From IMG/VR virus record IMGVR_UViG_3300005664_000047, positions 1 through 28,997 of that record: a stretch of DNA of 28,997 nt. One strand, given 5' to 3'. Shown here piece by piece: positions 5,343 to 10,314 of the stretch. A program made the position numbers and the translations under genes. The notes below the pieces were generated by a model. That model made no database searches and was not told the DNA's origin. It saw only the letters and a list, made by a program, of their open reading frames with translations. Source of the DNA: a virus. Position 1 is the first letter of the stretch. Every line of letters starts with the position of its first letter.

Positions 5343-5462
5343 ATGAAAACAACTTACATACATAATCAATTTAGTCCGTGCCTTCAGGCGACGTATCGTT
5401 TATCGATTGTCGATAATAAGGGATGGGGTATAAACCATGGTTCGGTATTAGATGTAGTTTAA
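5343..5462 (+). CDS. Possible 39-aa peptide, or a structured RNA
   Basis: ATG 5343 after an A-rich leader opens a frame of 39 codons beginning MKTTYIHNQFSP and ending VLDVV. Base composition is unlike the neighbouring genes (CCG, GCG, TCG codons). The same DNA folds well: CGTGCC-TTCA-GGCGACG (5377-5393) and TTATCGA-TTG-TCGATAA (5400-5416), with a strong terminator hairpin beginning 21 nt past the stop. Either a small peptide gene or a terminated small RNA fits. Upstream (5177-5342) there is no gene, but inverted repeats occur, such as GAATGG (5289-5294) with CCATTC (5309-5314). Confidence 0.35.
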   Translation: MKTTYIHNQFSPCLQATYRLSIVDNKGWGINHGSVLDVV

Positions 5463-5483
5463 TTAAGATATAATTAAATGATT

Positions 5484-5517
5484 AATCCGAACCAGGTAAA
5501 AGAGGTTCGGATTTTTT
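5484..5517 (+). terminator. Strong rho-independent terminator
   Basis: AATCCGAACC (5484-5493) pairs perfectly with GGTTCGGATT (5504-5513), running into a T-tract. It separates the small ORF/RNA from the tRNA-Trp transcript. Confidence 0.88.
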
Positions 5518-5532
5518 GTTTTATATACATAC

Positions 5533-5606
5533 GCGTCTTTAGCTCAGTTTGGTAGAGCACTGGTCTCCAAAACCATAGGTCGTAGGTTCGATCCCTACAG
5601 GGCGTG
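5533..5606 (+). tRNA. tRNA-Trp (CCA)
   Basis: Acceptor GCGTCTT/AGGGCGT (with G-U pairs), D-arm AGCTCAG, anticodon loop CTCCAAA, T-arm GTAGG-TTCGATC-CCTAC, discriminator G as in Trp tRNAs. CCA end not encoded. Confidence 0.93.
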
Positions 5607-5611
5607 CGAAA

Positions 5612-5690
5612 GGTGAAGAGTGTGGGTTCGATACCCATCGAGCCGTTAGGTCGGCTTGTAGTTTAAGTGGTAAAACATCACTCATTATAA
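5612..5690 (+). tRNA. Candidate circularly permuted tRNA (3' half before 5' half)
   Basis: 3' half: GGTGA (5612-5616, positions 39-43), variable AGAGT, T-arm GTGGG-TTCGATA-CCCAT (5622-5638), acceptor strand CGAGCCG (5639-5645). After only six bases comes the 5' half: acceptor strand CGGCTTG (5652-5658), U8-A9, D-arm GTTT-AAGTGGTA-AAAC, A26, and TCACT (5678-5682, positions 27-31). Acceptor strands pair 7/7 and anticodon-stem strands 5/5, and all internal distances are canonical if the gene is read circularly, with the break in the anticodon loop. The 5' half continues CATTATAA and runs straight into tRNA-Ser; ATTATAA would fit an Ile (TAT) loop, but that register uses a shifted stem. The alternative is paired remnants of a duplicated tRNA. 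Confidence 0.6.
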
Positions 5691-5775
5691 GGAAGGTTGG
5701 CAGAGAGGCTTATTGCACTAGTCTTGAAAACTAGAGGATGTAAAAGTTCCGTGAGTTCAAATCTCACACCTTCCT
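5691..5775 (+). tRNA. tRNA-Ser (TGA)
   Basis: Acceptor GGAAGGT/ACCTTCC; anticodon stem CTAGT/ACTAG with loop CTTGAAA; long variable arm; T-arm GTGAG-TTCAAAT-CTCAC. It begins with no spacer after the permuted-tRNA 5' half. Confidence 0.92.
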
Positions 5776-5784
5776 CAATAAATT

Positions 5785-5871
5785 GGAAGTTAGGTAAATA
5801 TTGGTTTGTTACGATAACCTGCTAAGTTATTCCAGGTTACACTGGTGAGAGTTCGATTCTCTTGACTTCCG
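5785..5871 (+). tRNA. tRNA-Ser (GCT)
   Basis: Acceptor GGAAGTT/GACTTCC; anticodon stem ATAAC/GTTAT with loop CTGCTAA; long variable arm typical of Ser; T-arm GAGAG-TTCGATT-CTCTT; discriminator G. Confidence 0.92.
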
Positions 5872-5883
5872 CATAAAATATAT

Positions 5884-5953
5884 GGGCGCGATGCCGAAGG
5901 CAGGCGGAAACTTTTGCAAAGTTTTTATTAGGGTTCGATTCCCTCGTGGTCCA
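5884..5953 (+). tRNA. tRNA-Ala (TGC), poorly paired acceptor
   Basis: Anticodon stem AAACT/AGTTT with loop TTTGCAA; T-loop TTCGATT within AGGG/CCCT. The acceptor (GGGCGCG against GTGGTCC) pairs only at its outer end unless one base is bulged, so it is either diverged or partly decayed. Confidence 0.7.
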
Positions 5954-6004
5954 CAAAGGTTTAGTTTAGAGATATCTATTTTCCTTAAAAAATGAATTCC
6001 ACCA

Positions 6005-6077
6005 CATCATATAGCTCAGCTGGTAGAGCATTTGTCTGATAAGCAAAAGGCCGTTGGTTCAACTCCAATTATGATGA
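6005..6077 (+). tRNA. tRNA-Ile (GAT)
   Basis: Acceptor CATCATA/TATGATG, D-arm TAGCTCAG, anticodon loop CTGATAA in stem TTTGT/GCAAA, T-arm GTTGG-TTCAACT-CCAAT. Confidence 0.92.
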
Positions 6078-6131
6078 CTTAAAAAATTAAAAAATGGAAA
6101 CAAGTAAGAAAATCGAGGACGATAAGATTAT

Positions 6132-6203
6132 GTCCTCGTGGCGAGAAGGCACGCGCAGTATACTTTTAATATACGGGTAGGGGTTCGATTCCCCTCGGGG
6201 ACA
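6132..6203 (+). tRNA. tRNA-Lys (TTT)
   Basis: Acceptor GTCCTCG/CGGGGAC, D-stem GCG/CGC, anticodon stem GTATA/TATAC with loop CTTTTAA, T-arm AGGGG-TTCGATT-CCCCT. Just upstream, CGAGGAC (6114-6120) could pair with the 5' acceptor strand in competition with the mature fold. Confidence 0.92.
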
Positions 6204-6213
6204 CAAAATATAA

Positions 6214-6286
6214 GCTTTGGAAGCTCAGAAGGTAGAGCGGCTGACTGTTAATCAGATGGATGTGGGTTCGACTCCCACACGAAGCG
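6214..6286 (+). tRNA. tRNA-Asn (GTT)
   Basis: Acceptor GCTTTGG/ACGAAGC (last pair mismatched), D-arm AGCTCAG, anticodon loop CTGTTAA, T-arm GTGGG-TTCGACT-CCCAC, discriminator G. Confidence 0.92.
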
Positions 6287-6297
6287 CAAAAAATAAT

Positions 6298-6382
6298 GGG
6301 AGTAAGGTGAATATAGGTTTGTCACCACGGTCTGTAAAACCGCAGCTTTACGTAAGGGTAGGTTCGATTCCTACTACTCCCA
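6298..6382 (+). tRNA. tRNA-Tyr (GTA)
   Basis: Acceptor GGGAGTA/TACTCCC, anticodon loop CTGTAAA, long variable arm as in bacterial Tyr tRNA, T-arm GTAGG-TTCGATT-CCTAC, discriminator A. Confidence 0.93.
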
Positions 6383-6387
6383 CTAAT

Positions 6388-6460
6388 GGATCTTTAGCAA
6401 AGTTGGTCAATGCGCTTGTCTGAAGAACAAGTTATATCGGTTCGATTCCGATAGGGTCCA
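6388..6460 (+). tRNA. tRNA-Phe (GAA)
   Basis: Acceptor GGATCTT/AGGGTCC, anticodon stem CTTGT/ACAAG with loop CTGAAGA, T-arm ATCGG-TTCGATT-CCGAT, discriminator A. Confidence 0.92.
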
Positions 6461-6466
6461 CAAAAA

Positions 6467-6542
6467 CGTGTAATAGAGGAGTCAGGTTTATCTCGCTTCA
6501 TTTGGGATGAAGAGCACGCAGGTTCGAATCCTGCTTACACGA
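6467..6542 (+). tRNA. tRNA-Pro (TGG)
   Basis: Acceptor CGTGTAA/TTACACG, anticodon stem CTTCA/TGAAG with loop TTTGGGA, T-arm GCAGG-TTCGAAT-CCTGC. Confidence 0.93.
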
Positions 6543-6547
6543 CGAAT

Positions 6548-6621
6548 GCCCTTTTAGCTCAGCAGGAAGTAGCGCTTGTTTTACATACAAGAGGTCGTAA
6601 GTTCGATTCTTACAGAGGGTA
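6548..6621 (+). tRNA. tRNA-Val (TAC)
   Basis: Acceptor GCCCTTT/AGAGGGT, anticodon stem CTTGT/ACAAG with loop TTTACAT, T-arm GTAAG-TTCGATT-CTTAC. Confidence 0.93.
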
Positions 6622-6627
6622 CTATAA

Positions 6628-6701
6628 GCAGGTAACGCATAAATGGTGGTGCATTGGTCTTCCAAACCGAAATAGAGCGAGTTCGATCCTCGCTACCTGC
6701 T
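6628..6701 (+). tRNA. tRNA-Gly (TCC)
   Basis: Acceptor GCAGGTA/TACCTGC, anticodon loop CTTCCAA in stem TTGGT/ACCGA, T-arm GCGAG-TTCGATC-CTCGC, discriminator T. Confidence 0.93.
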
Positions 6702-6702
6702 C

Positions 6703-6770
6703 AAAAGTTAAAATAGGTCATGATGACGAGACGCCAAATCCACGACTCATATGAATACTAATTAACTTTT
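6703..6770 (+). ncRNA. Candidate structured RNA in tRNA spacer (element D)
   Basis: AAAAGTTAA (6703-6711) pairs perfectly with TTAACTTTT (6762-6770), closing a 68-nt unit that starts 1 nt after tRNA-Gly and ends 5 nt before tRNA-Asp. Inside is GTCA-TGA-TGAC (6717-6727). No ORF, no family recognised. Confidence 0.4.
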
Positions 6771-6775
6771 ATTAC

Positions 6776-6847
6776 GGTCTATTGGTGTAGGGGTAACAGT
6801 ACTGTCCTGTCACGGCAGTGTCGCGAGTTCGAGTCTCGCATAGACCG
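6776..6847 (+). tRNA. tRNA-Asp (GTC)
   Basis: Acceptor GGTCTAT/ATAGACC, anticodon stem CTGTC/GGCAG with loop CTGTCAC, T-arm GCGAG-TTCGAGT-CTCGC, discriminator G as in Asp. Confidence 0.93.
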
Positions 6848-6875
6848 CGAGTTGCACCTTTTTGAACCCATATAA

Positions 6876-6884
6876 TATTTATAA
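6876..6884 (+). promoter_or_regulatory. TATTTATAA motif before HNH gene 2
   Basis: Same distance to the ATG (12 nt) as at HNH gene 1. TTTGAAC (6861-6867) can pair with GTTCGAA (6907-6913) across the start codon, with a U-G pair where gene 1 has C-G. Confidence 0.35.
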
Positions 6885-6896
6885 TAAAATATAAGT

Positions 6897-7307
6897 ATGA
6901 AAATATGTTCGAAGTGTAAAATAGAAAAAGAATTAGATAAATTCTTTAAAAATAAAATGAATTGTAAAGATGGACATTCTGCTTGGTGTAAAAAATGTCA
7001 ATTAGAACATAAAAAAATTCATTATATTAATAATAAAGATAAATATTCAGTTAGTTCATTTAATAGTAAAAAATGGTTTATTGATTTAAAAATTGGATTA
7101 AAATGTATAAATTGTGGATTTAATCATCCTGCAGCATTAGATTTTCACCATGTTAATCCTAAAGAAAAACTTTTCCCTATTAATTATAGTAATTTTGGTA
7201 GAAAAAGTAGAGGAGAAATATTAAAAGAAATAGAAAAATGTATAGTTTTATGTTCAAATTGTCATAGAATAGAACATTCAATTAAATATAATGAATATAT
7301 AAAATAA
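6897..7307 (+). CDS. HNH endonuclease 2, probable free-standing homing nuclease
   Basis: 136 residues, paralogous to the 4371 product with identical positions of key residues: C4/C7 and C31/C34 zinc pair, C70/C73, His84-His85 in DFHHVNP, and C119, C122, H123, H127 in the shared end EKCIVLCSNCH. The two differ mainly in the linkers (residues 11-30, 45-65, 91-105). It sits between tRNA-Asp and tRNA-Thr, and its TAA stop is immediately followed by base 1 of tRNA-Thr, with no spacer. The first nine codons and about 20 nt of leader match those of gene 1, so leader and gene moved together. A DNA-cutting, self-spreading role is inferred from family and position. Confidence 0.85.
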   Translation: MKICSKCKIEKELDKFFKNKMNCKDGHSAWCKKCQLEHKKIHYINNKDKYSVSSFNSKKWFIDLKIGLKCINCGFNHPAALDFHHVNPKEKLFPINYSNFGRKSRGEILKEIEKCIVLCSNCHRIEHSIKYNEYIK

Positions 7308-7381
7308 GCTTCATACGCATGAATGGTGGTGCACCTCACTTGTAATGAGGAATAGATTCGGTTCGATCCCGGAATGAAGCT
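7308..7381 (+). tRNA. tRNA-Thr (TGT)
   Basis: Acceptor GCTTCAT/ATGAAGC, anticodon stem CCTCA/TGAGG with loop CTTGTAA, T-arm TTCGG-TTCGATC-CCGGA. It starts on the base after the HNH stop codon. Confidence 0.93.
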
Positions 7382-7447
7382 CTGTGTTGCAACTAATCTG
7401 AGGGTCCACAGGTCTAGCCTCAGTTAAAATGACAAAAAGGCCGACCA
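7382..7447 (+). ncRNA. Candidate pseudoknotted RNA in tRNA spacer (element E)
   Basis: CTGAGG (7398-7403) pairs with CCTCAG (7418-7423), while CTGTG (7382-7386) can pair with CACAG (7407-7411) in that loop, an H-type pseudoknot. GGTC (7411-7414) can also pair with GACC (7443-7446). No ORF. It fills the whole tRNA-Thr to tRNA-Met spacer. Confidence 0.4.
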
Positions 7448-7520
7448 GTACCCTTAGCTCAGATGGTAGAGCAGTTCACTCATAATGAAAAGGTCACAGG
7501 TTCAATTCCTGTAGGGTGCA
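7448..7520 (+). tRNA. tRNA with CAT anticodon (Met elongator or Ile2)
   Basis: Acceptor GTACCCT/AGGGTGC, D-arm TAGCTCAG, anticodon stem GTTCA/TGAAA (outer pair mismatched) with loop CTCATAA, T-arm ACAGG-TTCAATT-CCTGT, discriminator A. Confidence 0.9.
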
Positions 7521-7525
7521 CATAG

Positions 7526-7598
7526 GGTGAAATGGTTGAGTGGTTTTAAACACTAGTCTGCAAAACTAGGTAGGTTGGTTCAATTCCAACTTTCACCT
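7526..7598 (+). tRNA. tRNA-Cys (GCA)
   Basis: Acceptor GGTGAAA/TTTCACC, anticodon stem CTAGT/ACTAG with loop CTGCAAA, T-arm GTTGG-TTCAATT-CCAAC, discriminator T. Confidence 0.92.
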
Positions 7599-7609
7599 CA
7601 AAAGTATAC

Positions 7610-7683
7610 TCTCCCCTCGTCTAATTGGCAGGATGCGATGCTTTGAACATTGCGATGGTTTGGTTCGAATCCACCGGGGAGAA
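7610..7683 (+). tRNA. tRNA-Gln (TTG)
   Basis: Acceptor TCTCCCC/GGGGAGA, anticodon stem CGATG/CATTG with loop CTTTGAA. T-loop TTCGAAT, but the T-stem (TTTGG/CCACC) has two outer mismatches. Confidence 0.88.
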
Positions 7684-7688
7684 CATAT

Positions 7689-7763
7689 GGTGTTAATAGC
7701 TCAATTGGTCAGAGCGCTTGTTTGTGAGATAAGAGGTTATGGGTTCGATCCCCATTTAATACC
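7689..7763 (+). tRNA. tRNA-His (GTG)
   Basis: Acceptor GTGTTAA/TTAATAC with the extra G at -1 (7689) facing C73 (7763), the histidine identity pair. Anticodon loop TTGTGAG; T-arm ATGGG-TTCGATC-CCCAT. Confidence 0.93.
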
Positions 7764-7769
7764 CTTAAT

Positions 7770-7842
7770 ACACCGTTAGTTTAACTGGATAGAATGAGAG
7801 GCTACGAACTTCTTGGTATAGGTTCAAATCCTATATGGTGTA
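7770..7842 (+). tRNA. tRNA-Arg (ACG)
   Basis: Acceptor ACACCGT/ATGGTGT, anticodon stem AGAGG/CTTCT with loop CTACGAA, T-arm ATAGG-TTCAAAT-CCTAT. A34 is expected to need conversion to inosine to read CGN codons. Confidence 0.92.
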
Positions 7843-7853
7843 CGTTTAATTAA

Positions 7854-7930
7854 TGCCCAACTGGCGAAACTGGTAGTACGCGTTAGTCTTAGAAACTAAA
7901 TTTTTGTGGGTTCGAATCCCACGTTGGGTA
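7854..7930 (+). tRNA. tRNA-Leu (TAG)
   Basis: Acceptor GCCCAAC/GTTGGGT, D-arm of Leu type (TGGCGAAACTGG), anticodon stem TTAGT/ACTAA with loop CTTAGAA, T-arm GTGGG-TTCGAAT-CCCAC. Confidence 0.92.
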
Positions 7931-7951
7931 CAAATATTTATTATAAAAAAT

Positions 7952-8032
7952 GCTCCCTTGGTGAAACTGGTAGTACACGATGAGCTTAAGACTCATTGCC
8001 TAGGCGTGCGAGTTCGACTCTCGCAGGGAGTA
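7952..8032 (+). tRNA. tRNA-Leu (TAA)
   Basis: Acceptor GCTCCCT/AGGGAGT, anticodon stem ATGAG/CTCAT with loop CTTAAGA, variable arm TTGCCTAGGCG, T-arm GCGAG-TTCGACT-CTCGC. Last tRNA of the island. Confidence 0.92.
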
Positions 8033-8047
8033 CAAAAAATTAAAATT

Positions 8048-8557
8048 ATGCGGATACATAGAATAAATAAAGATTTAACTAAAATATTAGTTCTTAACTC
8101 AGACTATTTACCTGTGAATGTAACTACATTCAAAAAAGCATATAAACTAGTATATAAAGGAAAAGCTGAAATTGTTGAGCAAGATAACTTATATAAAGTA
8201 AATGATAAATTTACTAAACCATCAGTTATTCGTTTAATTAAATATGTTAATATCCCATATAGAAAAGTAGTTTTATCAAGAGAAAATATATTTAAAAGAG
8301 ATGAACATAAATGTGCTTATTGCCCATCAGTTAAAAATTTAACAGTCGACCATATTATTCCTAAATCTAAAGGTGGTTTAAATACATGGGAAAATTTAAT
8401 TACTTGTTGTTTTTCTTGTAATGCTAAAAAAGGAGATAGAACTCCTGAACAAGCAGGAATGAAATTATCATTCAAACCTAGTAAACCTCACCCTATATAT
8501 TTTATTTATAAAATACATAAAGATGTAGAAAAATGGCAACCATATTTAATGTTTTAA
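8048..8557 (+). CDS. HNH endonuclease family protein (169 aa)
   Basis: The start is ATG 8048 after an A-rich leader; the open frame extends upstream through tRNA-Leu only by chance. Residues 1-75 form an N-terminal region typical of the widespread bacterial HNH family that begins with a VLN-DY-P motif (here VLNSDYLPV). The HNH core follows: C89-AY-C92, D101-H102 in TVDHIIPKSKGG, N116, and C121-FS-C124-N in CCFSCNAKKGDRTPEQAG. It is unrelated in layout to the two HNH genes inside the island. Homologues are common on bacterial chromosomes and in phages, so a homing role is less clear here; DNA cutting or nicking is the family expectation. It immediately follows the last tRNA and may be cotranscribed. 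Confidence 0.85.
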   Translation: MRIHRINKDLTKILVLNSDYLPVNVTTFKKAYKLVYKGKAEIVEQDNLYKVNDKFTKPSVIRLIKYVNIPYRKVVLSRENIFKRDEHKCAYCPSVKNLTVDHIIPKSKGGLNTWENLITCCFSCNAKKGDRTPEQAGMKLSFKPSKPHPIYFIYKIHKDVEKWQPYLMF

Positions 8558-8581
8558 GTTAATTAATTTTCTAATACTTTA

Positions 8582-8613
8582 TTGGGATTACAAAATCTTT
8601 TAACATATATTTA
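8582..8613 (+). promoter_or_regulatory. Bipartite phage promoter, copy 8
   Basis: TTGGGATTACA at 8582-8592, 13 nt, TATATTTA at 8606-8613. It is the only copy downstream of the tRNA island; the ATG at 8636 follows an A-rich leader. Confidence 0.75.
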
Positions 8614-8635
8614 TACAAATTAAAAATTAAAAGAT

Positions 8636-8848
8636 ATGAAAAATTTAACCTTTCCAAAGATTTTTACAATTTTAATGTTTGTAATTTCTGCAATTTTATT
8701 GGTAACTAATATATTTGATATTACTAATTTTGGTTACTTAAATATATTTGGTTTATTTTTAACTCCATTTCTTACTATGGGAATATTTAATATATTAACT
8801 TTGATTTCCCATCCTATAGAAATTATGTTTATTTTACTTTTTGAATAA
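8636..8848 (+). CDS. Small membrane protein (70 aa)
   Basis: Almost wholly hydrophobic. One membrane helix is likely at residues 9-27 (IFTILMFVISAILLVTN) and one or two more between 33 and 68, with an FGYLNIFGLFLTPFLT stretch between. It has no signal cleavage site. It starts behind promoter copy 8 and is followed after 14 nt by the nuclease-like gene, so the two share a transcript. A phage inner-membrane protein; a holin or superinfection-exclusion role is possible, but no specific motif supports either. Confidence 0.65.
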   Translation: MKNLTFPKIFTILMFVISAILLVTNIFDITNFGYLNIFGLFLTPFLTMGIFNILTLISHPIEIMFILLFE

Positions 8849-8862
8849 ATTAATTATTTAAT

Positions 8863-9342
8863 ATGGAAAAAACATTTAAATCTCTCACACATATAACTGA
8901 GGAAGAGGCTGAGAAATATATATCTTCTAAAGAAGATTTTAAAAATAATACATTACATTTTTTCACTTTAACACCATTAGAAGATGGTTGGGAGCAAGTA
9001 AATTATTTTACTAAGCGAACCAAAAAACCTATTCCTACTATAGGTGAAGGAAAAGAAATCATATATATAATGTCTAATCCTACATATCCAGGTTTATTAA
9101 AAATCGGATATACAGGTAAAGAAATTGAAACTAGACGTAAAGATCTATCTAAAGCAACAGGTGTTCCTACACCATTTAAAATTGAATTTGTTTATAAATT
9201 ACAAGGTAGAGGAGAAGAAATGGAACGTGAAATCCACTCATATCTTAAAGAATTTAGAACTAGCAATCAACGTGAATTTTTTGAACTAGAATTAAAACCA
9301 GCTATTAATGCTGTAAAGATTGTAGGAAAAAATTATATTTAA
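8863..9342 (+). CDS. T5orf172/MUG113-type GIY-YIG superfamily protein
   Basis: Residues 66-140 match the T5orf172 (MUG113) domain, a branch of the GIY-YIG nuclease superfamily: IIYIMSN-PGLLKIGYTGK stands for the two-strand GIY-YIG core, then RRKDLSKATGVPTPF, then E-REIHSYL and REFFEL. The conserved Arg in ETRR and the Glu/His of REIH are in the expected order. The first 60 residues are an acidic, less conserved extension. Length (159 aa) suits a single-domain phage protein. Such domains occur in many phages and are presumed DNA nucleases, though the activity of this branch is poorly established. It follows the small membrane protein in the promoter copy 8 unit. Confidence 0.8.
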   Translation: MEKTFKSLTHITEEEAEKYISSKEDFKNNTLHFFTLTPLEDGWEQVNYFTKRTKKPIPTIGEGKEIIYIMSNPTYPGLLKIGYTGKEIETRRKDLSKATGVPTPFKIEFVYKLQGRGEEMEREIHSYLKEFRTSNQREFFELELKPAINAVKIVGKNYI

Positions 9343-9359
9343 TTATTTTATCAATATTT

Positions 9360-9403
9360 TGATTCCATTTTGTGTAAGTTAATTTTTACATAATTTGGAA
9401 TCA
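9360..9403 (+). terminator. Long imperfect hairpin, possible terminator
   Basis: TGATTCCA (9360-9367) pairs with TGGAATCA (9396-9403), with an inner TGTAA (9373-9377)/TTACA (9386-9390). The stem is AT-rich with no long T-tract on the + strand, so termination strength is uncertain. Confidence 0.5.
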
Positions 9404-9458
9404 TTATATATTTATATTATATTAACATGTAAAATAAATTTTTATTTTAAATTTTTAG

Positions 9459-9502
9459 TTTAATTAAACTATTTATTAAATTTAATTAAACCATTTATTA
9501 AA
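9459..9502. repeat. Two tandem 22-bp repeats
   Basis: TTTAATTAAACTATTTATTA (AA) at 9459-9480 is repeated at 9481-9502 with one T-to-C change. Each unit begins with the palindrome TTTAATTAAA. They lie 23 nt before the ATG at 9525 and could be an operator or AT-hook target. Confidence 0.85.
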
Positions 9503-9524
9503 AACATTTTTTATATTTTTTAAC

Positions 9525-9950
9525 ATGGATATAAATAAAATATTTAACATTTTTTCTACTACAATAGAACCTGAGGATGAAGATAATTCCTTATTGGTTG
9601 ATTTTTCATCTCACCCACTATATTGGATTGGGGGATTTAATAAAATCCTTAATAATCAAGATTTTTTCAAATCATATACTGAGCATATTTTTAATACATT
9701 AGCTTCTGAGTTAGATCTAGATGAAGTAGAGAGAGCAGGAAAATTTCTTATGTTTGAAAAAGCGTGGGGATATATAAAAAATCTAAATACTGAAAATCAT
9801 TTTCATTTAGAATGTATAAAAGAAAAATCTAATAATAAGTTTTTAGAAAATCTAATAACAACAATTGAATTTTTTGAGAAAGAAGAAGAATATGAAAAAT
9901 GTTCTATTCTACATAATATCTCAGAAAAAGTAAAAGAATTCTTATCTTAG
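9525..9950 (+). CDS. Acidic protein of unknown function (141 aa)
   Basis: It begins MDINKIFNIFSTTIEPEDED. The protein is strongly acidic, with a Trp-containing first half (PLYWIGGFNKIL) and a Glu/Lys-rich helical C-terminal half (EFFEKEEEYEKCSILHNI). No membrane segment and no metal-binding motif. ATG 9525 follows an extremely AT-rich spacer carrying a hairpin and tandem palindromic repeats, so expression may be controlled independently. Not recognised. Confidence 0.65.
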   Translation: MDINKIFNIFSTTIEPEDEDNSLLVDFSSHPLYWIGGFNKILNNQDFFKSYTEHIFNTLASELDLDEVERAGKFLMFEKAWGYIKNLNTENHFHLECIKEKSNNKFLENLITTIEFFEKEEEYEKCSILHNISEKVKEFLS

Positions 9951-10027
9951 CTTGATTCTTATTTCTTTATAATGTATATTGATAATACGGGTTAAAAAAA
10001 CATTAGATAAACAGACGAATAAACAAT

Positions 10028-10071
10028 AATAACGTTGGATAATGTGGGACCACATGGATAACGTTGGGTAT
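10028..10071. repeat. Paired AACGTTGG repeats flanking a palindrome
   Basis: ATAACGTTGG occurs twice around ATGTGGGACCACAT (ATGTGG-GA-CCACAT). This arrangement in the otherwise gene-free 9951-10100 spacer looks like a protein-binding site or RNA hairpin ahead of the 10101 gene. Confidence 0.5.
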
Positions 10072-10100
10072 AAAATTTAAACAAATAATTAAAACCAAAT

Positions 10101-10292
10101 ATGAAACATAGAGATGCAGTAACTAAAAAATTAGACAATATAGAATCTGATTTGAATAAATTAAATTTTAATCTAAATCAAGGAGATAGAGATAATTGTT
10201 TTTTAACAATTGATACTATCAGAGAAAAAATTGATCAAATTAAAACATACATTGAAAATGAACCAATCATTGGAAATGAATTAAATAGATAA
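10101..10292 (+). CDS. Small coiled-coil protein (63 aa)
   Basis: Start MKHRDAVTKKLDNIESDLNK. Heptad-like hydrophobic spacing (L, I, L, L, L) through residues 10-30 and again in TIDTIREKIDQIKTYI suggests two helices forming a hairpin or dimer. Length and pattern resemble small coiled-coil proteins common in T4-like phages beside nucleotide-metabolism genes, with unknown roles. It is followed after 22 nt by the HD-domain gene and is probably cotranscribed with it up to the terminator at 11133. Confidence 0.65.
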   Translation: MKHRDAVTKKLDNIESDLNKLNFNLNQGDRDNCFLTIDTIREKIDQIKTYIENEPIIGNELNR

Positions 10293-10314
10293 TAAATTAA
10301 AAAATAAAAAAGTT

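Noticed and set aside
6094-6180. 28-codon ORF entering tRNA-Lys
   Set aside because: It ends inside the tRNA; no supporting conservation.
6217-6423. ORF across tRNA-Asn, Tyr and Phe
   Set aside because: Three well-folded tRNAs occupy the same bases; the open frame is chance.
3301-8032. CRISPR-like array (regular repeats across the island)
   Set aside because: The recurring TTCGA(N) words are tRNA T-loops at irregular distances, not repeats with spacers.
7904-8047. N-terminal extension of the HNH protein at 8048
   Set aside because: It reads through tRNA-Leu genes; the family begins near the ATG at 8048, which has an A-rich leader.
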